Positions 44,316-55,600 of a stretch of DNA of 64,000 bases are shown in pieces. Location: positions 295,967-359,966 of the forward strand of contig MNCI01002812.1 of the NCBI GenBank assembly GCA_015680685.1. Reading direction: 5' to 3'. The translations under genes were made by a program, and so were the position numbers. Source of the stretch: Gnetum montanum. Its lineage: Eukaryota > Streptophyta > Gnetopsida > Gnetales > Gnetaceae. The stretch's first letter is position 1. Each line of letters opens with the position of its first letter. Below the pieces are notes generated by a model, which was not told the origin of the DNA, did no database searches, and was given only the letters and a program-made list of their open reading frames with translations.

Positions 44316-45160
44316 ATGTCAAACACATTCGAGTATTATTCAAACCAAACACCACCTGAGATCTACACTCTAATGTTAACTCATGCTATTTCTGATTGGA
44401 TCAAGGCTGGCAACCTTCCCATGAAGAGATTTGACCTAGGAAGTCCTCTTATTTACTTACAGATCAATAGACATGAGCCATGCAAGGCTCTTCTTGATTC
44501 TAGTTTAGGTGTCAATCTCATCTCCAATGACATGTGCAAGGCTTGGAACCTACCTCCTCTCAGAAAGAGCAACATCCATTTGGAATTGGCCAACCAATCA
44601 ATCATTGTCCCTTTGGGACTAGTGGAGGACATCGCGACCACAATTTGCGAATGGTCCTCTTTGATCAATTTTTTGGTGATCAAGGTCAAGAACTATAAAG
44701 GTGACTTTTCCATCATTATGGAAAGGGTGTGGTCAAGCATTGTTAATGCATGAATGGACATCAGGGACCTCTAATTGGAAATCTCCAAGGAGAATGAATT
44801 TGGAAGACTAGAGAAGAAGCATGTTCCTTGCATTACATATAGCAATAACATTTGCAATTGCATGCAAAAAATCTAGTCCATCAAAAGTACATACATCAAA
44901 GAATGTAATCTATGTGCACATGAAATAAATATCCAAAGGTGCTTGTATGTAGCAGCCACAAAGCAAGAGGATACCCAATGGGTAACAATTGAGTCTGACA
45001 GTAACACATTATACATGGAACCAACTGAGAGCTTGACATGTGCTTATGTCAAAGACATGGATGAACTTGAGCAAGTTCATCACCAACTCTCCAATGATGA
45101 AGATGATGATACCTATTGGGAAGAGTTGGGCATCCATGGTAATTTCAAGTAGGAGCCCCT
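44316..45160 (+). pseudogene. Element X aspartic protease region
   Basis: Plus strand: T-P-P-E-I-Y-T-L-M-L-T, then KRFDLGSPLIYL, then C-K-A-L-L-D-S-S-L-G-V-N-L-I-S. The last motif is the retroviral-type aspartic protease centre; W has D-L-G-S-S at the same place, so both copies have lost a clean D-S-G. It is followed by an I-I-V-P-L-G-L-V-E-D strand segment. The block 44316-44753 is open. 44943-45152 is a continuing acidic linker. Confidence 0.85.
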
Positions 45161-45399
45161 AGAGTTAAAAAATCTACTAGCCAGCATGAAGTATGCATTT
45201 TTAAATAATGGCAAGCTAGTTGTAATTAGTGAAAATCTTGCTCTTGAACAAAAAGACAAGTTGTTGCAAGTGATCACCAAATCGCCAATAGCCTTTGCTT
45301 AGTCATATCTTGAGTTGACTGGAATCAATTCGAGGTTATGCCAACATTGCATTTACATTGACCCAGACATGAAACCAAGAAGGCAGCCAAAAAAGCAAC

Positions 45400-46060
45400 T
45401 GAATCCCAAGTTGAAGTAGATCATCAAAGAGGAAATAGAATAACTCCTTAAGGTGGGGTTCATCTATCCCATCATGGATAGTGAGTGGGTTAGCCCACTT
45501 ATACTTGTACTAAAGAAAGGTGGCGAGTCGCAAGTTTGCATCGACTTTAGGTTGTTGAACATGGCAACATTTAAAGATCATTTTCCATTGTCGTTTGTGG
45601 ATCAAGTGTTGGACACCATTTCTAGGCATTGCTATTATAGCTTCTTGGATGGTTACAGTGGTTATAACAAAATCCAAATGGTACTAGAAGATCAAGCTAA
45701 GACAACATTCATGAGTCCTTGGGGAACTTTTATATATTGTAAGATGTTTTTTAGTCTATGCAATGCCCCTGCAACATTCCAATGCCTAGTCCTCAACATT
45801 TTTTAGCAACAAATTGGTAGCAGGGTAGACATATTTATGGATGACTTCTCTCCCTATGAGGATACATTTGAGCAAGCCCTAGATCACCTTGAGCAGGAAC
45901 TGAAAGATTGTGTCGAAACAAACATTAGGCTCAACTGGCAATAAAGTTATTTAATGGTCCAAGAAGGCATAGTACCAGGACATCAAATTTCACAAGAAGG
46001 GATTAAGGTAGACCTTGAAAGGACAAGGGTCAAGGAATCACACATCAACCAGAGATAATT
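45400..46060 (+). pseudogene. Element X reverse transcriptase
   Basis: Plus strand RT of Ty3/gypsy type: I-Y-P-I-M-D-S-E-W-V-S-P, CIDFRLLNMATFKDHFPL, YYSFLDGYSGYNKI, TTFMSPWGTF, LCNAPATFQ, active site V-D-I-F-M-D-D-F at 45828-45848 (F-M-D-D at 45834-45845), then QEGIVPGHQIS. Stops and a frameshift appear after 45806. Confidence 0.92.
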
Positions 46061-46099
46061 AAAGATGTTTGATCATTCCTTGGATACACTGGCTACTAT

Positions 46100-46800
46100 C
46101 GATGGTTCATAGAGAATTTCTCTAAGATTGCAAAGTTAGTGGTCAAGCTTACAAAGAAAGATGCTCCTTTCATATGGACTAAAGAATGTGAACATGCATT
46201 CTAATAGTTGAAGGACAAACTCATAGAAACTCCAATTTTACGGGCACCAGCTTGGTCCAAACCATTTTACATAATGACATATGTATCTAATTATGCCTTG
46301 GGAGTTATGCTTATGCAGTTGGATGATAAGCAATGTCCATATTATATCCACTCCATGATCTGACGCATTGTAGGTGCATATTTAAATTACATCACAACTG
46401 AGAAAGAACTAATGGCAATGGTGTATGCTCTTAAAAAGTTTAGGCACTATGTGCTTGGCTATATGGTGTTTATGCACATAGATCACAGTGCCATCCACTT
46501 CCTAATGAATAAGCTAATGGTGAGGCCCCGTATCATATGGTGGTTTATGATCTTGCAAGAATTTGATCTCACAATGGTAGATCAGAAAGGAACTAAGAGT
46601 GTGGTCATTGACCATCTCTCTCAGTTAAGATGGGATAACAAAGAGGAGAAGATTCTACTCTCTAATCAATTTCCAAATGAATTCCTCTTTACAAAAGCAA
46701 GCAATGACCAAGTGTTCACTGAAACAAAATTGTACAATGGCATCCTCACTTACCTTCTCACTTAAGAGATGCCATAAGATTTGGAATTTAGGAAGAAATA
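46100..46800 (+). pseudogene. Element X RNase H
   Basis: Plus strand. The Y-A-L-K-K-F-R-H-Y-V-L-G-Y block, D-H-S-A-I-H-F-L-M, Q-E-F-D-L-T-M-V-D and V-I-D-H-L-S-Q-L are the hallmarks of the Ty3/gypsy RNase H domain. 46412-46765 is open. The upstream half (46100-46400) has TAG stops. Confidence 0.88.
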
Positions 46801-46819
46801 ATAGTTTCTTCATCAAGTA

Positions 46820-47990
46820 AAGTACTTCATGCAAATCAACAAACACATTTATAAGGTGTGCATCAATGGCCTAGTTCATTGGTGTGTCCCTAATATAGAT
46901 CAACTATGCATTCTCCAAGATGTTCACAAAGGCCCTTATGGAGGCCACTATGCTAGGAGATGCATGACCATAAAAATCTTAATTGTAGGATACGATTGGC
47001 CTACAATCATCAGGGATGCCCACCAATTTGTTTGATCTTGTGAATGTTGTTAAGGAGAAGGTGGGATGACCACACAAATGGAGTGTCCTCAACAATGGAT
47101 TCAACAACTAGAGTCCTTTAACATATGGGGCATAAACTTCATGGGTTCCATCACACCCATGGCCAATGGAAAGGTGTATATCATCATAGCAGTCAACTAT
47201 TGCACCAAATGGGCAAAAGCAGCAGCCATCATTGACTGTACATCATCCACTGCTGCTAGATTTGTAAAACAAAATGTTGTAAATAGGTTTGGATGAAACA
47301 TGTACTAATTTCTAACAATGGAACTCATTTTATAGGTGCCACCTTTTGAAAACTTATGCAATGCTTAGGGGTTGAACATAAATTAACAACACCTTATCAC
47401 CCCTAAGCCAATGGTCAAGTAGAGGTAACTAATAGGGAGATCACAAAGATCCTAACAAGGACTATAAGAAAATATAGGAGAGATTGGATCACAAAACTCA
47501 ACAATGTCCTTTAGGCTTACTACTCAACATGGAAACTCCCTATTGGCTCCTCTTCCTACAAGCTAGTGTATGGAAAACTTCCAACACTTCTGATTCAATT
47601 TGAGCTCCATACACTCTCAACAGCCTAAACCTTAACCTAAGTTGAGCACAAAAAGAAAGATTAATCAACCTCAACATGCTAGATGAAAATTGATTAGTGA
47701 CCCTATTTTTGAATGAAGTACACAAGGCATTCAACAAGAAATGACATGACTTGAGAATACGAAAAGTGAAATTTCAATTGGCATATAAGGTTCTCTATTG
47801 GAACCCCACACATGTACCCTAGAAAACAAAATTTCAAATGTTGTAGGAGGAACCATATATAATTGATGAAACCTTTCCTTTTGAAGCCATGACTGTATAT
47901 AAACCTGAGAGCCCAAATAAAAATTAGTTGGTCAATATCCAACAAGTGAAGCTTTTCCATGAGCCAAAGCAAGCTAGTATAACAAATACC
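46820..47990 (+). pseudogene. Element X integrase
   Basis: Plus strand. A degraded HHCC finger at 46870-47050 (VHKGPYGGHYARR, Y-D-W-P-T-I-I). The catalytic core at 47110-47470 has FNIWGINFMGS and I-S-N-N-G-T-H-F, where the two catalytic Asp codons have become AAC (47135-47137 and 47314-47316). The Glu region P-Y-H-P.ANGQVEVTNREITK is intact but for one TAG. The C-terminal part reaches about 47990 with many stops. W retains Asp at the first position. Confidence 0.9.
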
Positions 47991-49560
47991 TCAATGGATG
48001 GACAACCATGCTCAATTTTTTAGATCTCTTCCTTCCAACTTAGTCATGGGAGATATGGCCCTCTTTGCTAATCATTCATATGGCTCCTCAGTTTTTCTCC
48101 TTTTTGTTTTACACATTTTTATCTTTACATTTGTTATTTTACATCTTTTTGATTTTAAATATTTTTTCTATTTTACATCATTTTTTGCACCATCATTAGT
48201 ATGTTTGAATCTTTCTTGAATATTTTTACATTTTCTACTATATTATACTTTGTTTTGTTTGAGTGTGATTTTCAAATTTTTACTAATAAAACATTCTTTG
48301 TGCCAATAGGACATAGTGTTGTTGTAGCTATTACTAATGGTGGTTTGTGGTTTATGTTTTGTTTGCTAATGTCTAGTTTCTATTTTTGCATTTTTGTACC
48401 AATGGCTCAGTCATGGTTTCTTTTTCATGGAATAGGCAGTGAGTCTACAACATCCACCCATTCACAAACTCTATGATTTTCCTTATTGTGAAAGTCTGAG
48501 GTCTCTATCATTAAATCAACTTTTAATAAATTGGTAACCTTAGTAGTTTCCAAAATTGAGAAGGATTCAAAGGTTTGTACAATGTATGATTTCAGGGGGA
48601 TTCAATACTCTTCTACTTACTTGGGTGCTCGAGTGTTTTCATGGACTTCTTACCATTCCATATTGTCTAATACCAGGAAGTCTAATAAAGTCTTTATATG
48701 GTGTGGTTCCCATCCAAAAAGAAATAGGAAAAAACCAAAATAAAAATAAAATAAAATAAACATGATGGGAATTCAAAGCACATCCCTTAGATAAATAAAT
48801 GGGCTACAAGCATTGGTTATGGGACTAGAAAGACATGTTATCCATGCTTGAAGGTCCCCTCTAACTAAGGCCCTCTCTCACTTCCTACTTCTCTTTTCTC
48901 TATTTATGGAATGGTGGTTGTTCTATGGGTGCACTCTTGTGTCTTGAGGGGGTGGATCAATCTTGGAGTGGTGATGCGAAGTCATTGAAAGAGGTTGGTT
49001 TTGGTCTAGACTTAGAATGGATCATCTAAGGTCATTTTAAACACAAACTTCACAAGGGATTTTTTATGACCTCAATTTGGAATTCCATTCCACCTTCTCC
49101 ATCATCCATCTATGCTAACCATAATTCATCTCACTGCCAATGTCCATGTTCTTAATTTCGTGTGTCTTAGGTAGAATCTTCTAGGTTTTGGTCCTTAACT
49201 TCCATTGACCATTAATCACCTATGGGGCCCAAGGACTCCTTAGGTTAAGGTTATACAAGGGCAAACAAGGCATGTGCTTGCTATGGGGAGGACCCACTTG
49301 TACATCTCTTAGTTGGGTTCATTAAGTACCTTATCCTTAGGCATTCTTGCACACGGAATCCTTCATACACCCATCTTCTACATCATACCATGAGCTCCTT
49401 TACATATTTTGTTCATTAAACACATTCTCCATCAAATTTTTCAATTTTTGAGCTTTCAAAGATCCTCTTCAATGATTTCATCATATGCTTGGCTTTTCTG
49501 AGATTTGATGGATCCCAAATTCATTGGAAAATTCCATATATTTTTTTGAGATATTGACAT
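47990..49560 (+). other. Post-integrase spacer of element X
   Basis: No conserved protein. It starts with a T-rich tract (48090-48190) with repeated TTTTACATTTT-like units, which also occurs in W at 57000-57190. A hydrophobic open frame at 48201-48476 is a by-product of T-richness. The rest is alignable to W (56300-56700), so it is an element-internal spacer and not an insertion. Confidence 0.6.
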
Positions 49561-49564
49561 TTTA

Positions 49565-49815
49565 AAATTTTTGTTGATACGGGGCCCCATAGATGGAGCA
49601 GACCCATATACAAGGCCCTGTATATGAGCCCCATTGACGAAAGGGAAAAATACTATATATAAGCATGACCCCAGTTAAAAAATTTTACCATTTTTCACAA
49701 ATGCCAAAGGGGTTTTTCAAATTCTCAGAGCCTAGAACCTTCCAAAGCCCATAACTTCCACACTATTTATCCAAATCACTTCGTTCTTTGACCTTGCAGC
49801 TACCAAAGGTAAGCT
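49565..49815 (+). promoter_or_regulatory. Putative internal promoter and leader exon for ORF3 of X
   Basis: GGGGCCCCATAGATGG and AGCCCCATTGACG motifs at 49573-49640, like those in the U3 of the LTRs, precede a TATA-like ACTATATATAAGC at 49652-49664. A strong splice donor CAAAGGTAAGCTC follows 154 bp downstream (exon end 49808). The W copy has TATA and donor at nearly the same spacing. ORF3 starts at 50072. The promoter function is inferred, not shown. Confidence 0.5.
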
Positions 49816-50071
49816 CTTCATTGTGGGGGCCACAAATATACCATTTTTGATAGAAATGTTTTTGCCACTTTTTCTAACTCCCACAAAGGTTTAACTAAAA
49901 AATCAACTATTAAACACTAAATTACAAGAGTTAAACCTTTCCAACAAGCTCTGGTAACAATTATAATTAATAATTAATAAAATAATCAATCTACCATGGT
50001 CCAACCTTNCAACATCAGCAATAGAACACTTCCATTAGGATGATGCGCCAACATAACCAACAAATCTTGAC

Positions 50072-52662
50072 ATGACCTTAATAGAAGCTTGTCTAAATCA
50101 TATCAAATCAAGGGAGATCCAAAAATTGATGCTCTAGGAGTTAAAATTTGGCCCTTTCCTAGAGCATGCACCAAGAGAAGTATAGGACCAGTTGAGGGCC
50201 TCTCCCATGTGGCCAATCATCTCTTCCACCAGGGAGAGATACATGGGAGAGACATTCCTATTTTGGAATAACATGTAGCCTAGATCAATAGTAAAAATTA
50301 AGGACATCTCAGTGTTCTACTCAGCGCAGGCCATTACTACGGTGCTTAGGTTGCTAGAAATAGGGATGAACCTTAATGAGATCCCAATGCAGGAAGATCC
50401 CAATATCAAGAAAGAATGGATGTAATGGTGCTATAGTGTTCACCATAAGGAGTTTGGCATGCTCGCATCGGTAGAGAGGATTCATTACAAGATTGCAGCC
50501 TTCCACCTCAATCCCATGATGAAGCCAAGCAAAATCACTGCCTTCTTTGCCTAAGTATACATTGCTTTGAGTGAGAGATTCCTAGTTAACCTTCCATAGC
50601 CAATCTATATAGAGATGAAGAAGTGATTTAAAGAAAATGAATGTGGAAGGAAGGCACTCCCCTTTCCATGCCTCATTAGACAACTTTGTCGAAGGGGAGG
50701 AATAGGATGTTACACCAATGATACTATCAGAATTGTTCTGCCTACCAACTAGGTGGAAATGATGAAGGATAAGACACCTGCAACCACTATCCAAGAAGAG
50801 GAGAAGCGATCACCACCTCCACATACCACTCAGACAATTGTGCTAGGCATCGCTACAACTACTCAATGATTGTGTGAGTATCGGGAATGGCTCTTGAGTG
50901 AACAAGAGCAACAAGCAAGCATGAGTGGCAAACACCCATCCATATACAAACCAACAATGAGTCACCTAAATGAGGTGGCCCAAACAATTAGTTTGATGGG
51001 TGGAGGTGGATCCATCATTTTAGCCCAAAGAACATAGTTGTTCACGAGGTTGACTCTAAGCACCAGAGAGGTCACAATATCTCTTGCAGAACAATAGCCA
51101 CTTCCAAAAGTCTCTAGGAACATTGTGATTTTTTCACTATGCTTGGAGGAGGGTGAGGGGACAATAGTTTTGGTGATGTAGTACCAGCAGTAGGAAACTA
51201 TAGTAGAAGTGGTCATTGACCGTATTGCCAGAAGTCTCTACGCACCTATGGCATCTGCACTAGACATCACTACACTCAAAGATGTGTAGATATTCGCAGA
51301 GACCACAAGTGACAGAATAACTGTAGTACAACACAAGGATCTGCTAGATCGACTAGTAGGAACTAGGTAACCACTTCTGGATGTCTCTGACCTTCCAGAG
51401 AGTATTATTGCAACCTAGTTGGAGTTGCTTGAGGCAAGGAGAAAGAACATCATATTGGAAGGGCAACGCAAAACAACCAAGGAGTTGAATGAATGCTTGG
51501 CTATGCAAATTGCCAAATTAAGAGCCCAAATTGCTGACCCTACATTTCTCAACCTAGAACTGATAAGAGATGAAGCTATGTAATAGCTTCAAAACTAATT
51601 GAAAGAGGTTGAAGGTGCAATGGAGATGGTGATGTTCTATCAATCCTTGGCAAAAGCCACATAGCACAAGATTCAGAAGCCCTTGAATTAGACCCACTTG
51701 GAGAATGTCCAATTGACTGCAAAAAATCATCACCTGTGAAATGTTGATACATACAAGTAACAGTTAACTGATTTCATCCATCAACAATAGGAGTAACTAG
51801 CCAGAGCAAATATAGAACTAAGGAGATTGGTAGCAGAGAATAGGAATCTCTTCATGGAGTAGGTTCATGCCCTTTACTAGAAAATTGTAATCGAGGTAGC
51901 TGCCTGGAAATAAGAGGCTCTTAAATTTGAGAGAGTCAAAGATAATTACAAACAGCATGTCAGTCTACAAAAGGAAGTAAATGAAAAACACATCCAGTTG
52001 GCAAAGGCAAAAATGAATGAAGCCTTCCAGTAACTCTAGCAAGGTAAAGAATTATGATAACCCATCTTTGATGAAATAAATGCATACAACAAGGTAGAAA
52101 TCCATACAATGGAGTTACAACTTAAGAAGATGATGGAGTACATGAGGCTTGCCAATCTTTGTTATGCAAATCTAGCCATGTTCACTACTGGATAACCACA
52201 GTTTAAACTTGAGAAGTAGGTGGCTAGCTCATACTTGTTGTACATGTGGTGGCAAACATTAAACTCAAAGTTTTCAAGGCATGATTCACTGATCAACGAT
52301 CAACTACCTAGAACTTGGCCAAGAGGATGAATGACTACTAAGAGCTATAGAACGCAGTTAAGGCATTTGACATTGAACACAAATAGTTCTTTGCTTGGTT
52401 TGTCAATGTAAAGGAGATGATCCTGATAATGCCTTGTCTATGGGGTGTCCCCCTTCTAGCCCACATTAGTAATGCCACATGGACTTTGAATGATCCCTGG
52501 AGCAAGGAGGAGAAGATGAAGGCATTACTAGATGTCTTTTGCCTTCCACTAGAGGTTGCAGCTACAACAGGACAGTCACATCTGCCTCAACTACCACATG
52601 TGTTTGGACCCAGCGAAGGTCCTTCAAAACCTTAGGAGCCTCCACTGCCTGGGACTGTCTAA
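50072..52662 (+). pseudogene. Element X ORF3, post-pol coiled-coil protein
   Basis: Plus strand. It starts at the ATG at 50072 equivalent to W (both M-T-L) and ends at TAA 52660-52662, about 240 bp before the LTR. The N-terminal third has conserved EIPMQED...KKEWM.WCY, H-H-K-E-F-G, SKITAFFA.VYIALSERF and L-P-F-P-C-L-I-R-Q-L-C, which resembles the plant-transposon-protein domain seen downstream of pol in Athila-type elements (family assignment by eye). The middle and C-terminus are long helical, charged segments ending in ND.WSKEEKMKALLD. Many stops, mostly TAG. Function unknown; Athila elements have env-like ORFs in this slot, but no clear signal peptide or membrane anchor is seen here. Confidence 0.65.
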
Positions 52663-52901
52663 TCTTCTCCACTATCTTCATGCCATTAGAGAATGTGCTA
52701 TTTAATTTTTTTTTTGTAATTATGTCATTGTGTTCAATTTTGTGTCGTGAACATCACAATATTTGTAATTTGTTGATTTGTACACTTGGGCACTTAGTTT
52801 TGTCAAGTTAGTTAGTTTTGTTAAAAGTTAGTTAATAATCCCATACCTTCTCAATTTCATAAAGGAAGTTGAGAATGAGTTTTCATTTAGTTGTGGGGGT
52901 A

Positions 52902-53832
52902 TGATGAGTGTTAAAGTGCCATGTTGACGGGCCCCCATCAATGAGGCCCCATTTACATGGTATTGCCTCATCGACGGGGCCATGTTGACATAGCATTTGT
53001 TACATCTATGAGGTGCCATTGATGTAGTATTGTAGCAAAAACTATAAATACAAACTCCTAGCTGTGTTTATGGGGATTAGAAGTCATAGTAGTAGCCAAA
53101 CTCTTCTAGTTTTTACATTCAAAAGTTAGAATATTTTTCTAAGTGCCCATAGTAGTTGTCATTGAGTGTATAGATCTTTATTTGAGCACTATTATACCTG
53201 AACCACACTAGTGTGTATGGAAATAAAGATGAGCTTCTTGATAAACCTTATAGCAATTTGGATAGTTTTAATGTTTTATTCATGCATTTATTGTATTTAT
53301 TAAATATGTAATTAATTAAGCTAAATAAGGCTTAAAGTAATTAGTTAATTAATTAAGCTAAATAGATTAAGTACATAAGTACGACCACTTCGAGCATAAA
53401 CACATATTTGCTTGGTAATCTCAGCAATGTTATTGCTTGGTGCGTCAAGTAGCATAGTGCTTGGTAACCCAACAATGGATACGTGGGTTTAAGATGTGTA
53501 CAAAAAGTGGGACTAGATGCTTATGTTACGATTAGTTAAAGGCTAGTTAAGTAGTTAAATTAAATTAGTCATTAAAATACTTCATTTCTCTATTTAAGTA
53601 CCAAAGAACATAAAACATAAAACGATAAAAATCATATGTCTTGATTACACTTAACCATATATTTGTACATCATAAGTATAATTGGGAAGATGATGAATGA
53701 CCTTAAGCCAAGGTTCACTACTTAGAAGACTAGTGCACTAAAAATTATAGAGTCTATAGAATTCAACGAAATCAAGCATGAACACTTTGTGATTCGTATG
53801 GTTGGATGTAGGGGTACCTCAACTACTCATCA
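52902..53832 (+). mobile_element. 3' LTR of element X
   Basis: 931 bp starting TGATGAGT directly after the polypurine tract TTGTGGGGGTA and ending ACTCATCA. TATA ACTATAAATAC at 53040-53050, AATAAA near 53222. U3 has CATCGACGGGG-type repeats. It borders W ORF3 directly at 53833, so X inserted into W; the 5 bases after it are ACAAT. Confidence 0.9.
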
Positions 53833-55073
53833 ACAATTGCCTCCTCGCCCTCCTCTAGACACATCAAAATAGTAGTGGCATTCCCAGAGATTTTTGGGAA
53901 TTATTGCTATTGAGAGAGAGATACCATTACCTCTTAGGTGTCAGGATTTGATCTCACAAGTAGCTGTGTTCATTGGGCTAAGAAAATTGGCCCAACTCCT
54001 TCCATCTGGCTAATGGTTTGAGCCACTTCATTTAGGTGAGTCATCGTTGGGTGATACATAGATGGATCACCACCACTCATTCCTACTCATTGCTCTTGCT
54101 CACACAAGAGCTACTATTAGATCTCATGTAAACATTCTAGGGCAGTGCAGGCCTCCGACGTTGTTTCATGAGTAGGCGATAGAGGTGGTGGTCATTGCTC
54201 CTCTTCTTGAATGATCTTGGCAGGCACCTTGTCCTTCATCATCTTTACCTAGGAAGTAGATGAAGCACATTGGACAACGTTATTTGTATAGCATGTTATT
54301 CTTTCCCTCTTGTATAATTTTTTGATGAGGCATGGGAATGGGATTACCTTCATTCCACATTCATTTTCTTTAAATCAATTCTCTATCTCAAGATAGATCA
54401 ACTATGGAAGGTTGACGAGGAATCAACCACTTAGAGTGGCACACACACAAGCAAAGAAGGCTGTGATTTTACTTGGCCTCACCGTTCAATTGAGGTAAAA
54501 GGTTGTAATTTTGAAGTATGCATGCTCTCCTATGGTAAGTGCACCAAACTCCTTATGATCAACTCCATAACACTGCTGCATCCATTCCTTACTGACGAGA
54601 AGGTTTTCCTGCATGGGGATTTCTGCAAGGTTGGCCCATGTTTCTGGTAACCCAAGGACCTTTGTAATGGCTTTCACCAAGTAGAACATCGAAATGTCCT
54701 TGATTTTGATTGTTGAACTAGCCTACTGATTATTCTAGAAGAGATATGTCTCTCCCATGTACCACTCCTTACTAAAAGTGATTGTGGACCACATGGGAGA
54801 GTTCTACAACGGAGCTTTAACTTTTGGCATTGTGAAGGTCACCTCAAGGTTTGGTCTAGGCTTGGGTGCCTCATCTTGATAAGACTGTTTAGTTGTTGTA
54901 GCTTCTTTAGGAATCTATTAGATAGATTCAACTTTGGGCTCCTCCTGAAGAGGTCCCATTGCATGGATCTTTGCTTGCTCATGGGTCTGTTCTTAGCCCC
55001 TTCCTATTCTTGGCCTTTTCTCCCTCAATTAGGATGGTTCTCCTTCCTACGCATGTTTCCTTTTAAGTGTCAT
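53833..55073 (-). pseudogene. Element W ORF3, N-terminal half
   Basis: Minus strand from an ATG at 55073 (M-T-L-K-R-K-H, then K-R-P-R-I-G-R-G, a possible nuclear localisation signal). It continues with EIPMQENLL..KEWMQQCYG, HKEFG, PSKITAFFACVC and I-P-F-P-C-L-I-K-K-L. It breaks at 53833 where X inserted. About 600 bp, judged from X 51190-51797, is missing between this half and the C-terminal half at 34261-35155. Stops are again largely TAG. Confidence 0.75.
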
Positions 55074-55354
55074 TTGCAGTTAGAACATAACCAAGGATTA
55101 GCATTCAATGTATAACTTATAACATTTAAGTACATTTAAGGAGTAGGCTAAGTTTTGACCATGGTAGATTGATTATTTATTATTATTTTATTAATTTTTT
55201 TCACTTAGAATGTCACTAGAGCTTGTTAGAAAGGTTTAACTTTTATAATTTAATGTTTTAAAGTTGGTTTCTTTATTAAACCTTTGTAGGAGTTCAAAAA
55301 ATTTTTGAAATTTTTTTTGTTAAAAACTTAAGGTTTGTGGCCCTCACGACAATG

Positions 55355-55600
55355 AGCTTACCTCAATAGCTACAAGGTTGAAGAACAGAGTGAATCAAAT
55401 AAAAAATTAGGAAGATATGGCTCTTAGAACATTCTAGGCTTTTGAAAATTCAAAAACTCCTTCTTGTTTTGAAGCAAATGTGAAAAATTACTAAGTGTTC
55501 ACACCTATTTATAGGCATTTTTTGCCTTGCATTAATGCGATCTCATCGATGGATCCGATGCATATATGGGATCTCATTGACGAAGCTATAGGAGAAACTT
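55355..55600 (-). promoter_or_regulatory. Putative internal promoter and leader exon for ORF3 of W
   Basis: Minus strand. CGTCAATGAGATCCC and ATCCATCGATGAGATC motifs precede CCTATAAATAGG (55514-55503). A donor GAGGTAAGCTC follows 152 bp downstream (exon end 55362). The LTR of W carries the related GGATCTCATTGAC motif, and the X copy has the same layout. The ORF3 ATG lies at 55073. Confidence 0.5.

Noticed and set aside
48201-48476. Hydrophobic ORF after integrase as an env-like protein
   Set aside because: It sits in and after a T-rich tract giving Phe/Leu/Ile by composition, and W has no matching frame; ORF3 is the conserved post-pol protein.
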